From: an uncultured Peptococcaceae bacterium
GTDB lineage: Bacteria; Bacillota; Desulfotomaculia; Desulfotomaculales; Desulfallaceae
Length of the DNA stretch: 22,413 nucleotides
Reading direction: 5' to 3'
NCBI GenBank assembly: GCA_913064925.1
Contig: CAJYBN010000017.1
Span: 1-22,413, forward strand
The stretch's first letter is position 1, and each line of letters starts with the position of its first letter. Both the position numbers and the translations under genes were made by a program. Shown here in pieces: positions 1 to 8,276 of this stretch. The notes below the pieces were generated by a model. It ran no database searches. It had not been told where the DNA came from and saw nothing but the letters and a program-made list of their open reading frames with translations.

Positions 1-572
1 TCCCCTTCAGCGCTCTGGTGGCGGGCGACACCGTAGTGGTGGACTGGGGGCCCTGGTTTTACCTGGTTTTCAGCATGCTGCTGGTGGTGGGCATGGCCAA
101 CGCCGTCAACCTTACCGACGGCTTGGACGGGCTGGCGGCGGGAGTAACGGCGGTGGCGGCGGCGGCCATGGCCATGGTGGCGTTGGCCAGCGGCCGGCCG
201 GGCGCAGCGCTGGTCATGGCAGCGGTGGTGGGCGGGTGCCTGGGCTTTTTGGTTTTCAACCGGCACCCCGCGCGGGTGTTCATGGGTGACACCGGGTCGC
301 TGGCGCTGGGCGGCGCCCTTGGGGCGGCGGCGGTGGTCACCGGCAGCGAACTGCTGCTGCTGGTCATCGGGGGCGTGTTCGTGCTGGAAGTGCTGTCCGT
401 CGTGCTGCAGGTCTTTTCCTTCCAGGTGTTCGGCCGCCGCGTCCTGCGCATGAGCCCCCTGCACCACCACTTTGAGCTGGCCGGCTGGAGCGAAACCCGG
501 GTGGTGCACACCTTTTGGCTGGCCTCCGTCGCCTTCGCCCTCCTCGCCCTCTGGGGGTCAGGCCTTTCCTAA
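1..572 (+). CDS. mraY: MraY, phospho-MurNAc-pentapeptide transferase (5' truncated)
   Basis: MraY is an integral membrane enzyme that transfers phospho-MurNAc-pentapeptide from UDP to undecaprenyl phosphate, making lipid I. The window opens inside the gene; the frame is open from base 3 (PFSALVAGD...) and about 190 C-terminal residues remain of a usual 320 or so. Family signatures are clear: NLTDGLDGLA with its active-site aspartates, FNRHPARVFMGDTGSLALGG, and SPLHHHFELAGWSE with the conserved histidines, separated by hydrophobic segments. The GTG at 18 is internal and is not a start. murD follows about 115 bp later, the usual order. The last residues (GSGLS) are encoded inside the first copy of a 22-bp direct repeat, so the native C-terminus may have been altered. 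Confidence 0.96.
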   Translation, partial: PFSALVAGDTVVVDWGPWFYLVFSMLLVVGMANAVNLTDGLDGLAAGVTAVAAAAMAMVALASGRPGAALVMAAVVGGCLGFLVFNRHPARVFMGDTGSLALGGALGAAAVVTGSELLLLVIGGVFVLEVLSVVLQVFSFQVFGRRVLRMSPLHHHFELAGWSETRVVHTFWLASVAFALLALWGSGLS

Positions 573-602
573 CTACCGTAGGGGGTCAGGCCTTTCCTAA
601 CT
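553..602. repeat. 22-bp direct repeat across the mraY stop codon
   Basis: Two identical 22-bp copies, each beginning GGGGGTCAGGCC, lie at 553-574 and 581-602 (period 28 bp). The first contains the mraY stop (570-572); the second is intergenic. The GGGGTCAGGCCTTT core resembles REP-like palindromes linked to Y1/RAYT transposases in clostridia. That link is recalled and not tested. No transposase is nearby. Confidence 0.8.
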
Positions 603-689
603 TCCTAAGTGTGACGCGGCGTGCGGAACCGCGAGGGCTCCTAGCCGTTATAATTTACATAGTACATATGAGGAAAGAAGGAGTACTGC

Positions 690-2045
690 TTGGATATCCA
701 AGGCAAAAGAGTGCTGGTGGTGGGCGCCGGCAAAAGCGGCGTGGCTGTAGCTCGCTTTCTGCTGCAGCGGGGTGCCGCGGTGGTGCTCACGGATAGTAAA
801 AACAAAGAGCAGTTTAACGGGGAACTGGACGCGCTGGTAGAGGCGGGCGTGCAGCCCGCGCTGGGTAGTTACCCGCGGGTGGAGCCCGGGATGTTCGATC
901 TGGTGGTGGTGAGCCCCGGCGTGCCGCTGCACGTGTCCCCGGTGGCCGCGGCCGCCCGCTGCGGCATCCCCGTGCTGGGCGAGCTGGAGCTGGCCTGGCG
1001 GTACACCCGGGCGCCCGTGGTGGCCATTACCGGCACCAACGGCAAAACCACCACCACGGCGCTGGTGGGGGAAATTTTCCGCGCCGCGGGCTACCGCACG
1101 CTGGTGGGCGGTAACATCGGGCGGCCCCTGGTGGGCGAGGTGGAAAACTACGGCCCGGAGGACGTCATCGTGGCCGAGGTTTCCAGCTTCCAGCTGGAGA
1201 CGGCCCACCTTTTCCGGCCCCGGGTGGCAGTCATTCTCAACCTGACCCCCGACCACCTGGACCGCCACGGCAACATGGAGGGTTACACGGCGGCCAAGGC
1301 CCGCGTATTTGCGCGGCAGCAAAAGGGCGATTACACCGTGCTCAATTATGACGACCCGCGCGTACGCGCTTTGGCCGGGGCGGTGCCGGGAGAGGTAATA
1401 TTTTTCAGCCGCAGGCATAATTTAAAAGAAGGAGTTTTTGTCCACCGGGACAGGATCGTGATCGCCCGGGGCGGCCAAACCGCGGACGTCCTGGGCGCGG
1501 GTGAAGTGGCCATACCCGGGGCGCATAACCTGGAAAACGCGCTGGCCGCGGTGGCGGCGGCGACGACCCTTGGAGTGAGCCCGGCGGTGGCGGCCCGGGT
1601 CCTGCGCACGTTTGCCGGGGTACCGCACCGCCTGGAAACCGTGGCCGAAATCAACGGGGTTAAGTATGTCAACGATTCCAAGGGCACCAACCCGGAGGCC
1701 AGTATGAAGGCGCTGCAGGCCTTCGACCGGCCCATAGTGCTGCTGGCCGGGGGGCGAAACAAGGGCAGCGACTTCACGGAATTCGCCCGCCTGGTACGGG
1801 AGAAGGTGCGGGTGCTGGTGGTGCTGGGCGAGAGCGCCGGGGAAATCGAGCGCGCCGCCCGGGCAGCGGGCTGCACCGAGATACTGCGGGCAGGCGATTT
1901 CCGCCAGGCCGTGCTGCTGGCCCACGGGGCCGCCCGGCCGGGCGACGTGGTGCTGCTCTCGCCCGCCTGCGCCAGCTGGGATATGTTCAAAAACTTTGAA
2001 GAACGGGGCGACCTGTTCCGGGAGATAGTACGGGGCTTGCAGTAA
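690..2045 (+). CDS. murD: MurD, UDP-MurNAc-L-Ala--D-Glu ligase
   Basis: Cytoplasmic ATP-dependent Mur ligase that adds D-glutamate to UDP-MurNAc-L-alanine. The 451 residues match the family length. An N-terminal Rossmann region (VLVVGAGKSG, about residues 8-17) is followed by the Mur ligase P-loop GTNGKTTT (115-122), the EVSSFQLE and NLTPDHLDRH motifs of the central domain, and the C-terminal HRLE...VNDSKGTNP and LLAGGRNKG motifs typical of MurD. The TTG start is supported by AAGGAG at 678-683 six bases upstream; no ATG gives a better fit. It lies between mraY and the SEDS gene, the standard Firmicute position. No key residue appears to be missing. Confidence 0.97.
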   Translation: MDIQGKRVLVVGAGKSGVAVARFLLQRGAAVVLTDSKNKEQFNGELDALVEAGVQPALGSYPRVEPGMFDLVVVSPGVPLHVSPVAAAARCGIPVLGELELAWRYTRAPVVAITGTNGKTTTTALVGEIFRAAGYRTLVGGNIGRPLVGEVENYGPEDVIVAEVSSFQLETAHLFRPRVAVILNLTPDHLDRHGNMEGYTAAKARVFARQQKGDYTVLNYDDPRVRALAGAVPGEVIFFSRRHNLKEGVFVHRDRIVIARGGQTADVLGAGEVAIPGAHNLENALAAVAAATTLGVSPAVAARVLRTFAGVPHRLETVAEINGVKYVNDSKGTNPEASMKALQAFDRPIVLLAGGRNKGSDFTEFARLVREKVRVLVVLGESAGEIERAARAAGCTEILRAGDFRQAVLLAHGAARPGDVVLLSPACASWDMFKNFEERGDLFREIVRGLQ

Positions 2046-2116
2046 AACGGGTTCTCCGCGCGCCGCCCGCCGGCGCCGAGGGGAAACCGGGTGCCCGCGG
2101 GGGGAGGTTTTTGGCT

Positions 2117-3232
2117 GTGCGCATGCGCAGAAAGGCACCGGACTTTGTGCTGTTCCTTACCGTGCTGACGCTCCTCAGCATCGGCCTGGTCATGGTTTTC
2201 AGCGCCAGCGCCTATTTTGCCGGCGATCCCGAAGGCCCCTTCCGCGATCCCTTTCATTTTTTCAAACGCCAGTTGTTCGGCGCGGTGCTGGGGTTGGGTG
2301 CCATGTTTTTTATGATCAACTACGATTACTGGCGCCTGAAGCGCTGGGTAGGCCTGATGCTGTTTTGTTCATTTGCCCTGCTGGTGCTGGTTCTGATACC
2401 GGGTATAGGCCTGGAGTACCTGGGAGCCAGGCGCTGGCTCAACCTGGGGTTTCTCAGTTTTCAGCCTGCCGAACTGGTTAAAATATGTATTATAACGTTT
2501 ACTGCTTACGGGCTGGCCCAAAAAAGAGAACGCGTGCGGGACTTCCGCACCGGCCTTTTGCCCTTCCTGCTGGTGGCCGGCGCCGCGGGCCTGTTGATCC
2601 TGGCCCAGCCCGACCTGGGTACGGCGGCCACGCTGCTGGGCACGGTGTTTATCATGTTTTTCATCGCCGGGGCCCGGGGCGGGCACCTGCTGGCCCTGGC
2701 CCTGGCCGGCGTCGCCGCGGTGGCGGCGGCCATTGTGCTGGAACCCTACCGCATGAAGCGGTTCATGGCTTTCCTGGACCCCGAGGCCGACCCCACCGGG
2801 GCGGGGTGGAACATCCTCAACGCCCTGATGTCGCTGGCCTCGGGCGGGCTGCTGGGCACGGGCCTGGGCCAGGGGCGGCACTCCAAGTTTCTGTTTTTAC
2901 CGGAGCGGCACACCGACTTCATTTTTGCCGCCATCGGCGAGGAACTGGGCTTCATCGGCGGCAGCCTGATCATTTTATTATTTATCGTGCTGGCCTGGCG
3001 GGGGTACCGGGTGGCCATAACCTGCCCGGACGCATTCGGCAGCCTGCTGGCCGCCGGCCTGGTGTCCGGCATTGTGCTGCAGGCCTTTGTCAACATCGGG
3101 GTGGTTACGGGTACGCTGCCCGTGACCGGCATCACTCTGCCCTTTGTCAGTTTTGGTTCTACGTCTTTGGTTTTCTCGCTCATGGGGGTGGGGATGATAT
3201 TAAACATCTCCAGGTACAGTGCCCCCAGGTAG
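2117..3232 (+). CDS. ftsW: FtsW/SpoVE-family SEDS peptidoglycan glycosyltransferase
   Basis: Polytopic membrane enzyme of the SEDS family that polymerises lipid II into glycan with a partner class B penicillin-binding protein, at the septum or in the spore cortex. About 371 residues with roughly ten hydrophobic segments. Signatures include ARRWLNLGFLSFQPAELVK, RHTDFIFAAIGEELG (containing the aspartate catalytic in this family) and the C-terminal PFVSFGSTSLV. Three starts are possible: TTG 2111, GTG 2117, ATG 2123. GGAGG at 2103-2107 gives spacings of 3, 9 and 15, so GTG 2117 is preferred. In Bacillus the gene at this place between murD and murG is spoVE; position alone does not separate a vegetative from a sporulation role. 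Confidence 0.93.
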   Translation: MRMRRKAPDFVLFLTVLTLLSIGLVMVFSASAYFAGDPEGPFRDPFHFFKRQLFGAVLGLGAMFFMINYDYWRLKRWVGLMLFCSFALLVLVLIPGIGLEYLGARRWLNLGFLSFQPAELVKICIITFTAYGLAQKRERVRDFRTGLLPFLLVAGAAGLLILAQPDLGTAATLLGTVFIMFFIAGARGGHLLALALAGVAAVAAAIVLEPYRMKRFMAFLDPEADPTGAGWNILNALMSLASGGLLGTGLGQGRHSKFLFLPERHTDFIFAAIGEELGFIGGSLIILLFIVLAWRGYRVAITCPDAFGSLLAAGLVSGIVLQAFVNIGVVTGTLPVTGITLPFVSFGSTSLVFSLMGVGMILNISRYSAPR

Positions 3233-3253
3233 CTTTCCGAGAGGGTGAAATGA

Positions 3254-4363
3254 TTGCGCTTTATAGTTACCGGCGGCGGGACCGGCGGCCACATCTACCC
3301 GGCGCTGGCCATTGCCGGGGGGCTGCGCCGGCGTTATCCCGGCAGCTCCGTTGTCTATATCGGCACAGCCCGCGGGCTGGAGGCCGACATCGTGCCCAAA
3401 TCCGGACTGGAGTTTCATACCGTGCGGGCGGTGGGCATTAAACGCAGCCTGTCGCTGCACAACTTGAAGGTGCCCTGGGAAACCCTGGCGGGCTACCGCG
3501 AAGCCCGCCGCCTGCTGCGGGACATCGCTCCGCGGGCGGTGGTGGGAACCGGCGGGTATGTATGCGGCCCCGTGGTGCTGGCCGCCGCCAGGATGAAAAT
3601 ACCCACGCTGGTGCACGAGCAAAACGCCCTGCCCGGCGTAACCAATCGCTGGCTGGCCCGGGTGGTGGACCGGGTGGCGGTAACCTTCGAGGACGCGCTG
3701 CGTTATTTTCCCCGCCGGGCCGACGTGCGGCTCACCGGGCTGCCGGTGCGGGAGGAAGTGATTAGCACCGAGCGGCATCAGGCCAGGGAAAAGTTTTCCC
3801 TGCGGGAGGGGGAGCAGCTGCTGCTCTCCTTTGGCGGCAGCCAAGGCGCCCGCAGTCTGAACCGGGCCGTAGCGGGGGCCGTGGGCTGGGCGGCGGAGCA
3901 AAAAGGGCTGAGATGGCTGCACGTCACGGGCCGCAGCCAGCATGGGGAATTTATGGACATGCTGGCAGCAGCCGGGAGCCGGGGCGGCAACCTGCCCGGC
4001 AATTTTACTGCCGTTCCCTACCTGTACGACATGCCGGAGGCCCTGGCCGCGGCGGACCTGGTCATCTGCCGGGCCGGCGCCGCCACCATAGCTGAGCTGA
4101 CGGTGCGGGGCGTGCCGGCGGTGCTGGTGCCGTTCCCCTACGCCACCGGCAACCACCAGGAACACAACGCCCGCGCGCTGCACAGCCGGGGGGCGGCGGA
4201 AATGATCAGGGACGCGGAGCTGTCGGCGGGCACGCTGGTGGAAATGGTGGGCGGCCTGCTGGCCGACCCCGACAGGTTGCGGGAAATGGCCGCTGCCAGC
4301 CGCCGGCTGGGCCGCCCCCGCGCCCTGGACGATATCATAGACTGCATAGCGGAAATTATTTAA
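3254..4363 (+). CDS. murG: MurG, lipid II synthase (UDP-GlcNAc transferase)
   Basis: Peripheral membrane glycosyltransferase that adds GlcNAc to lipid I to make lipid II. The 369 residues show the N-terminal GGGTGGHIYPALA glycine-rich loop, GTGGYVCGPVVLAA, VHEQNALPGVTNRWLAR, the second glycine-rich loop GGSQGARSLNRAV and the UDP-GlcNAc-binding stretch ICRAGAATIAELT...PYATGNHQEHNA. All closely follow the family. It starts at TTG 3254 with GAGGG at 3241-3245 eight bases upstream; the ATG at 3250 is in another frame. It begins 21 bp after the SEDS gene. Unlike the other tight junctions here, it is followed by a 162-bp gap before murC. Confidence 0.97.
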   Translation: MRFIVTGGGTGGHIYPALAIAGGLRRRYPGSSVVYIGTARGLEADIVPKSGLEFHTVRAVGIKRSLSLHNLKVPWETLAGYREARRLLRDIAPRAVVGTGGYVCGPVVLAAARMKIPTLVHEQNALPGVTNRWLARVVDRVAVTFEDALRYFPRRADVRLTGLPVREEVISTERHQAREKFSLREGEQLLLSFGGSQGARSLNRAVAGAVGWAAEQKGLRWLHVTGRSQHGEFMDMLAAAGSRGGNLPGNFTAVPYLYDMPEALAAADLVICRAGAATIAELTVRGVPAVLVPFPYATGNHQEHNARALHSRGAAEMIRDAELSAGTLVEMVGGLLADPDRLREMAAASRRLGRPRALDDIIDCIAEII

Positions 4364-4466
4364 CCTCAGGCCGGGGCGGTGTAAAATTTGCGCGTTGCGG
4401 GGACAAGCCCGGCGCGGGAGGGCAAGTCCAGTAACACCTTTTCCACGCGATGCATAATATAAAGTA

Positions 4467-4513
4467 TCCTTCCCCCCGGCTTGCTGCACTTGCACCTCGC
4501 GGTGCAGGAAGGA
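4467..4513 (+). promoter_or_regulatory. Possible leader hairpin masking the murC ribosome site
   Basis: TGCACC (4491-4496) and GGTGCA (4501-4506) form a perfect six-base stem with a TCGC loop. Directly outside it, TCCTTCC (4467-4473) is fully complementary to GGAAGGA (4507-4513), which is the murC Shine-Dalgarno sequence. A 17-base bulge (4474-4490) separates the two helices. An alternative stem pairs CTGCAC (4485-4490) with GTGCAG (4502-4507). Base complementarity is seen directly; a regulatory role is inferred. Confidence 0.4.
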
Positions 4514-4525
4514 GCTGATTAGCTG

Positions 4526-5902
4526 GTGTATGATATTCCGGACAAGATCCACTTTATCGGCATTGGCGGCGCCGGAATGAGCGGGCTGGCCAGGGTTTTG
4601 CTGGAACAGGGCTTCGATGTGCGCGGGTCGGACCTCAATGGCACGCCGGTAACCGCACGGCTGCAGTCGCTGGGCGCCGCGGTGTACCGGGGTCACAGTG
4701 AAGCCAACCTGGGTGACGCGGCTCTGGTGGTGGTTTCCACGGCCATAACCCCCGACAATCCCGAACTGCGGGCGGCCCGGGAGAGGGGCCTGCCAATACT
4801 GCACCGGGCGGACTTGCTGGGCCGGTTGATGGAACGGCAGAAAGGCCTGGCGGTGGCCGGCGCGCACGGGAAAACCACCACTACTTCTATGCTGGCGCTG
4901 GTGCTGGAAAGATGCCACCTGGACCCCACCATACTAATCGGAGGTGAGCTGACTGATATAGGCGGTAACGCCAAGCTTGGTCGGGGAGAATACCTGGTGG
5001 CGGAAGCGGACGAAAGTGACCGGTCATTTTTAAAACTGCGCCCGTTCCTGGCCGTGGTGACCAACATCGAGGACGACCACCTGGACCACTACGGGTCGGT
5101 GAATGAAATAATAGACGCCTTCCGGCTGTTCTTGCAAAAACTGCCCGCCGAGGGCGCGGCGGTGCTTTGCGCCGACGACGACAACCTCAGAGAAATGGCT
5201 TGCTGCTGCAGCGCCAAGGTAATTACCTACGCCCTAGATTACCCGGATGCGGATTACGTTTTGCGCAACATCAATCTGGAGCCCGGCGGTTCGGCAGGGG
5301 ATGTGCTTTACCGCGGCAAGCACCTGGGGCGCCTGCAGCTGGTGGTGCCGGGCCGGCACAACTTGTCCAACGCCCTGGCGGTGGTGGCGGCGTGCCGCAG
5401 CTTGGGCCTTTCTTTTGAAGCGGTGGCGGAAAAGCTCGCCTCCTTCAGGGGTGTGAGCAGGCGCTACCAGCTGCTTGGGCGGGTGCGCGGCATTACCGTG
5501 GTGGACGACTATGCGCACCACCCCACCGAAATTGCCGCTACGCTGCGGGCCGCGCGGCAAATGCACGCCGGCCGCGTCGTAGTCGTTTTCCAGCCCCACC
5601 GTTACACCAGGACCGCGCTGCTGCACCACCGGTTCGGCACCTGTTTCGGCGATGCCGACGTGGTGATTATCAATGAAATATACAGCGCCGGGGAGAAGCC
5701 CATCCAGGGAGTTTCGGCGCGGTTGATCGTGAACGCCGTGCAAAACGGCCGGGGGCAAAGCCCCCTGTACCTGCGCACCGCCGAAGAAACCGTGGACTAC
5801 CTGACCGGGTTCCTCCGGGAGGGCGACTTGGTACTAACTATGGGTGCGGGAGACGTCTGGAAAACCGGCCTGGCGCTATTGGACCGGCTGAAGGAGAGTT
5901 AA
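4526..5902 (+). CDS. murC: MurC, UDP-MurNAc--L-alanine ligase
   Basis: First amino-acid ligase of the pathway: ATP-dependent addition of L-alanine to UDP-MurNAc in the cytoplasm. The 458 residues begin with the Rossmann motif HFIGIGGAGMSGLA (residues 9-22), carry the P-loop GAHGKTTT at 112-119, then EADESDRSFL and NIEDDHLDHY in the central domain, and DDYAHHPTEI with FQPHRYTRT in the C-terminal domain, all MurC hallmarks. GTG 4526 is the only sensible start, 11 bases after GGAAGGAG (4507-4514). The gene sits between murG and murB as in many clostridia; in B. subtilis murC lies elsewhere. murB starts two bases after its stop, which suggests translational coupling. Confidence 0.97.
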   Translation: MYDIPDKIHFIGIGGAGMSGLARVLLEQGFDVRGSDLNGTPVTARLQSLGAAVYRGHSEANLGDAALVVVSTAITPDNPELRAARERGLPILHRADLLGRLMERQKGLAVAGAHGKTTTTSMLALVLERCHLDPTILIGGELTDIGGNAKLGRGEYLVAEADESDRSFLKLRPFLAVVTNIEDDHLDHYGSVNEIIDAFRLFLQKLPAEGAAVLCADDDNLREMACCCSAKVITYALDYPDADYVLRNINLEPGGSAGDVLYRGKHLGRLQLVVPGRHNLSNALAVVAACRSLGLSFEAVAEKLASFRGVSRRYQLLGRVRGITVVDDYAHHPTEIAATLRAARQMHAGRVVVVFQPHRYTRTALLHHRFGTCFGDADVVIINEIYSAGEKPIQGVSARLIVNAVQNGRGQSPLYLRTAEETVDYLTGFLREGDLVLTMGAGDVWKTGLALLDRLKES

Positions 5903-5904
5903 AG

Positions 5905-6810
5905 GTGGCGGAACGGCACGAGGAACTGCGCAAGTTAATCTCAGGCGAGGTGTACCAGCACGAGCCCATGCAAAGGCACACCAGCTGGCGCATTGGCGGT
6001 CCCGCCGATATGTTCGTGATACCTCGCGACGAGGAGGACCTACGCCGGGCCCTGCATTATGCCCGCCGGAACGGCACGCCCGTATACGTGGTGGGCAACG
6101 GGACCAACTTGCTGGTGTCCGACAAGGGCATCAGGGGCATGGTGGTGAAAATCGGCCCGGGTTTATCCAACTTGGAGGTGTGCAGCGGAACCATCACCGC
6201 CGGGGCGGGCGTATCCCTGCCGCGCTTGGCCGGAGTGGCATGGCAGCACGGCCTATCGGGATTTGAGTTTCTGGCCGGCATCCCGGGCACCGTGGGCGGC
6301 GCGCTGGTTATGAACGCGGGGGCTAACGGGTGTTCCATCGGCGAGCGGGTGGAGAAAATCACGGGCTTGGACTTTGCGGGCAACAGCGTCAGCTTGGATA
6401 AAGAGGAACTGGAATTTGCCTACCGCCGGAGCTGTCTGGCCCGGCGGGGCATTATCGTTACCGGGGTAATGCTGTCCGGCATCCCCGGGGACAGGGATAA
6501 AATCAAGGAAAGGATGGATTATTACCTGGAACGGCGGCGTCAAACGCAGCCCCTCGATTTGCCCAATGCCGGCAGCGTTTTTAAAAACCCGCCCGGCGAT
6601 TCGGCGGGCCGGTTAATTGAATTAACGGGGTGCAAGGAAATGCGGGTGGGCGCTGTACAGGTGTCCTCGCGGCACGCCAATTTTTTCGTCAATTTAGGGG
6701 GCGGCACCGCCAGCGACGTGCTTGCCCTGATCGAAAAGGTGCGGCAAATGGTAGAAGAAAAATGCGGCGTCAGGCTGGAATTGGAGGTGCAAAAGCTGGG
6801 GGAGTTTTAG
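5905..6810 (+). CDS. murB: MurB, UDP-N-acetylenolpyruvoylglucosamine reductase
   Basis: FAD-dependent, NADPH-using reductase that turns UDP-GlcNAc-enolpyruvate (the MurA product) into UDP-MurNAc. The 301 residues match the short (type II) MurB of Firmicutes. Motifs seen: HTSWRIGGPADMFV (FAD-binding domain start), VVGNGTNLLVSDKG, AGIPGTVGGALVMNAGANG and PNAGSVFKNP, whose serine is the usual proton donor. It ends in a glutamate-containing LELEVQKLGEF tail typical of the family. It starts at GTG 5905, eight bases after AAGGAG (5891-5896) which lies within the end of murC. murA follows 15 bp downstream, so consecutive enzymes of the pathway are co-transcribed. Confidence 0.97.
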   Translation: MAERHEELRKLISGEVYQHEPMQRHTSWRIGGPADMFVIPRDEEDLRRALHYARRNGTPVYVVGNGTNLLVSDKGIRGMVVKIGPGLSNLEVCSGTITAGAGVSLPRLAGVAWQHGLSGFEFLAGIPGTVGGALVMNAGANGCSIGERVEKITGLDFAGNSVSLDKEELEFAYRRSCLARRGIIVTGVMLSGIPGDRDKIKERMDYYLERRRQTQPLDLPNAGSVFKNPPGDSAGRLIELTGCKEMRVGAVQVSSRHANFFVNLGGGTASDVLALIEKVRQMVEEKCGVRLELEVQKLGEF

Positions 6811-6825
6811 CGGAGGTGACAGCCA

Positions 6826-8079
6826 GTGCAAAAGTTCATGATTATGGGCGGCAACCGCCTGCAGGGCACCGTGCGCGTTAACGGTTCCAAGAACGCTACC
6901 CTGCCCATAATGGCGGCCAGCCTGCTGCAGGAAGGCCGGTGCACCATCAAGGGCGTGCCTCGCCTGCGGGATGTGGCGGTGATGCGCGACGTGCTGGTAT
7001 ACCTTGGTGCCAGCGTGGCCTGGGAAAAAGACGTTATGCACATTGACGCCGGCGGTGTTAACTGCCAGGAAGTGTCCGAGGAACTGATGCGGCGCATGCG
7101 GGCCTCCAACCTGGTGCTGGGGTCCCTGGTGGGGCGGTTCAGGCGGGCCAAAATTTCCTACCCCGGCGGCTGCCAAATAGGTACACGACCCATGAATCTT
7201 CATCTTAAAGGATTGCAAGCACTGGGGGCAACTATTACAGAGAAGTACGGCTACATCACCGCCCAGGCCGAAAAACTGCGCGGCAGTGAAATATATTTCG
7301 ACGTGCCCAGCGTGGGAGCCACGGAAAACCTGATGATGGCGGCGGTGATGGCCGAGGGAACCACCGTCATCCGCAACGCGGCCAAAGAGCCCGAGATAAT
7401 AGACCTGCAGAACTTCTTGAACCGCATGGGCGCCAAGATAAGGGGAGCCGGTACAGATACCATTAAAATAACGGGCGTTGATTCCCTGCACGGCGCGGAG
7501 CACGCGGTGATACCCGACCGCATAGAAGCCGGAACGCACATGGTGGCGGCGGCCATAACCTGCGGCGACGTGCTCATCACCAATGTAATTCCCGAGCATC
7601 TGGAACCGGTGATCAACAAATTACGCGAAGCGGGTATAAATGTGGAGGTGAAAGATGATCGAGTTCGCGTGTGGGCCGGCAAGAGACCCCTGGCCGTAGA
7701 TATAAAAACCATGCCTTACCCCGGTTTTCCCACTGACATGCAGCCGCAGTTCATGGCGCTGATGACGGTGGCGGAGGGAACCAGCGTCATTACGGAAACT
7801 ATTTTTGAAAACAGATTTAAACACGTCATGGAACTGCGCCGCATGGGCGCGGACATCCGGCTGGAAGGCCAGACGGCGGTGGTGAAGGGAGTACCCGCCC
7901 TTTCGGGTGCCTACGTGGAGGCCACCGACTTGCGGGCCGGCGCCGCGCTGGTGCTGGCGGCGCTGGCGGCGGAAAACGGCACGGTGCTGGAACGGGTGGA
8001 ACACATAGACCGCGGTTACGAGCGGCTGGAAAATAAATATAACGCCCTGGGAGCGCGCATTATCAGAGTGCACAAATGA
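6826..8079 (+). CDS. murA: MurA, UDP-GlcNAc 1-carboxyvinyltransferase
   Basis: Catalyses the first committed step of peptidoglycan synthesis, moving enolpyruvate from PEP to UDP-GlcNAc. The 417 residues show the conserved Lys-Asn pair near the N-terminus (VNGSKNATLPIMAA, Lys22) and the active-site loop PGGCQIGTRP with Cys116. The cysteine means the enzyme is expected to be fosfomycin-sensitive, in contrast to Cys-to-Asp variants. The C-terminal half carries PGFPTDMQPQFMAL and ENRFKHVMELRRMGAD. GTG 6826 follows GGAGGTGA (6812-6819). The operon stops here: a terminator hairpin begins inside the last codons. In related genomes ftsQ often follows directly; here about 8 kb of other genes intervene. 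Confidence 0.97.
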   Translation: MQKFMIMGGNRLQGTVRVNGSKNATLPIMAASLLQEGRCTIKGVPRLRDVAVMRDVLVYLGASVAWEKDVMHIDAGGVNCQEVSEELMRRMRASNLVLGSLVGRFRRAKISYPGGCQIGTRPMNLHLKGLQALGATITEKYGYITAQAEKLRGSEIYFDVPSVGATENLMMAAVMAEGTTVIRNAAKEPEIIDLQNFLNRMGAKIRGAGTDTIKITGVDSLHGAEHAVIPDRIEAGTHMVAAAITCGDVLITNVIPEHLEPVINKLREAGINVEVKDDRVRVWAGKRPLAVDIKTMPYPGFPTDMQPQFMALMTVAEGTSVITETIFENRFKHVMELRRMGADIRLEGQTAVVKGVPALSGAYVEATDLRAGAALVLAALAAENGTVLERVEHIDRGYERLENKYNALGARIIRVHK

Positions 8080-8102
8080 GTTATAATTGTGGACTCTTTT
8101 TT
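8066..8102 (+). terminator. Rho-independent terminator overlapping the murA stop
   Basis: GAGTGCACAA (8066-8075) pairs with TTGTGGACTC (8087-8096) with a single G-G mismatch around an 11-base loop, followed by TTTTTT (8097-8102). The left arm encodes the last murA codons and the loop contains the stop. This ends the mraY-murA transcription unit. Confidence 0.75.
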
Positions 8103-8122
8103 AATTTTAGGGGGGACAAGGG
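8091..8122 (+). repeat. Flanking repeat, copy 1
   Basis: A sequence reading GGACTCTTTTTT, two variable bases, TTTTAGGGGG and then ACAAGG recurs in the same orientation at 11215-11246. Copy 1 shares its left part with the murA terminator. The two copies bracket the rhodanese and SpoIIP-like genes. Confidence 0.6.
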
Positions 8123-8276
8123 GTATGCGTACCGGAAGAACCAAAACAGAACAAGTGTTTTTTAGAAACAAGGCCCGCCTTTCATCCCCGCCCTTCGCCC
8201 TTGCTTTGCGAGCAAGGAAGACTTAGGACGGGGACTTCCCGGCGGGGTGAGTTAAAAAAACAAAAGCTAATGATAT
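8103..8276. other. Intergenic segment with a large inverted repeat
   Basis: CCCCGCC (8186-8192) and GGCGGGG (8241-8247) could form an outer stem enclosing the perfect hairpin CCTTGCT/AGCAAGG (8199-8205 and 8211-8217). Neither strand has a T-tract after it, so it does not look like a standard terminator for murA or for the convergent rhodanese gene. A 33-codon frame (ATG 8125 to stop 8224-8226, after GGGGGG at 8110-8115) runs through it, but its translation (MRTGRTKTEQVFFRNK...) matches nothing I know. I do not call it a gene. Confidence 0.4.

Noticed and set aside
649..654. TATAAT before murD as a promoter
   Set aside because: No -35-like sequence at 16-18 bases and no extended -10; may be chance in an AT-rich patch.
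1346..2257. 303-codon minus-strand frame opposite murD
   Set aside because: Antisense shadow of murD and ftsW; no ribosome site or recognisable motif.
2485..3441. 318-codon plus-strand frame across ftsW and murG
   Set aside because: Arg/Gly/His-rich translation with no domain, overlapping two clear genes in another frame.
3200..4918. 572-codon open frame on the minus strand
   Set aside because: It is the shadow of murG and murC, which have full family motifs on the plus strand. Its translation is rich in His, Gln, Pro and Gly, as is typical of antisense frames in GC-rich genes.
8186..8247. Inverted repeat as a terminator of murA or of the rhodanese gene
   Set aside because: No T-run follows on either strand; the murA terminator at 8066-8102 is clear.
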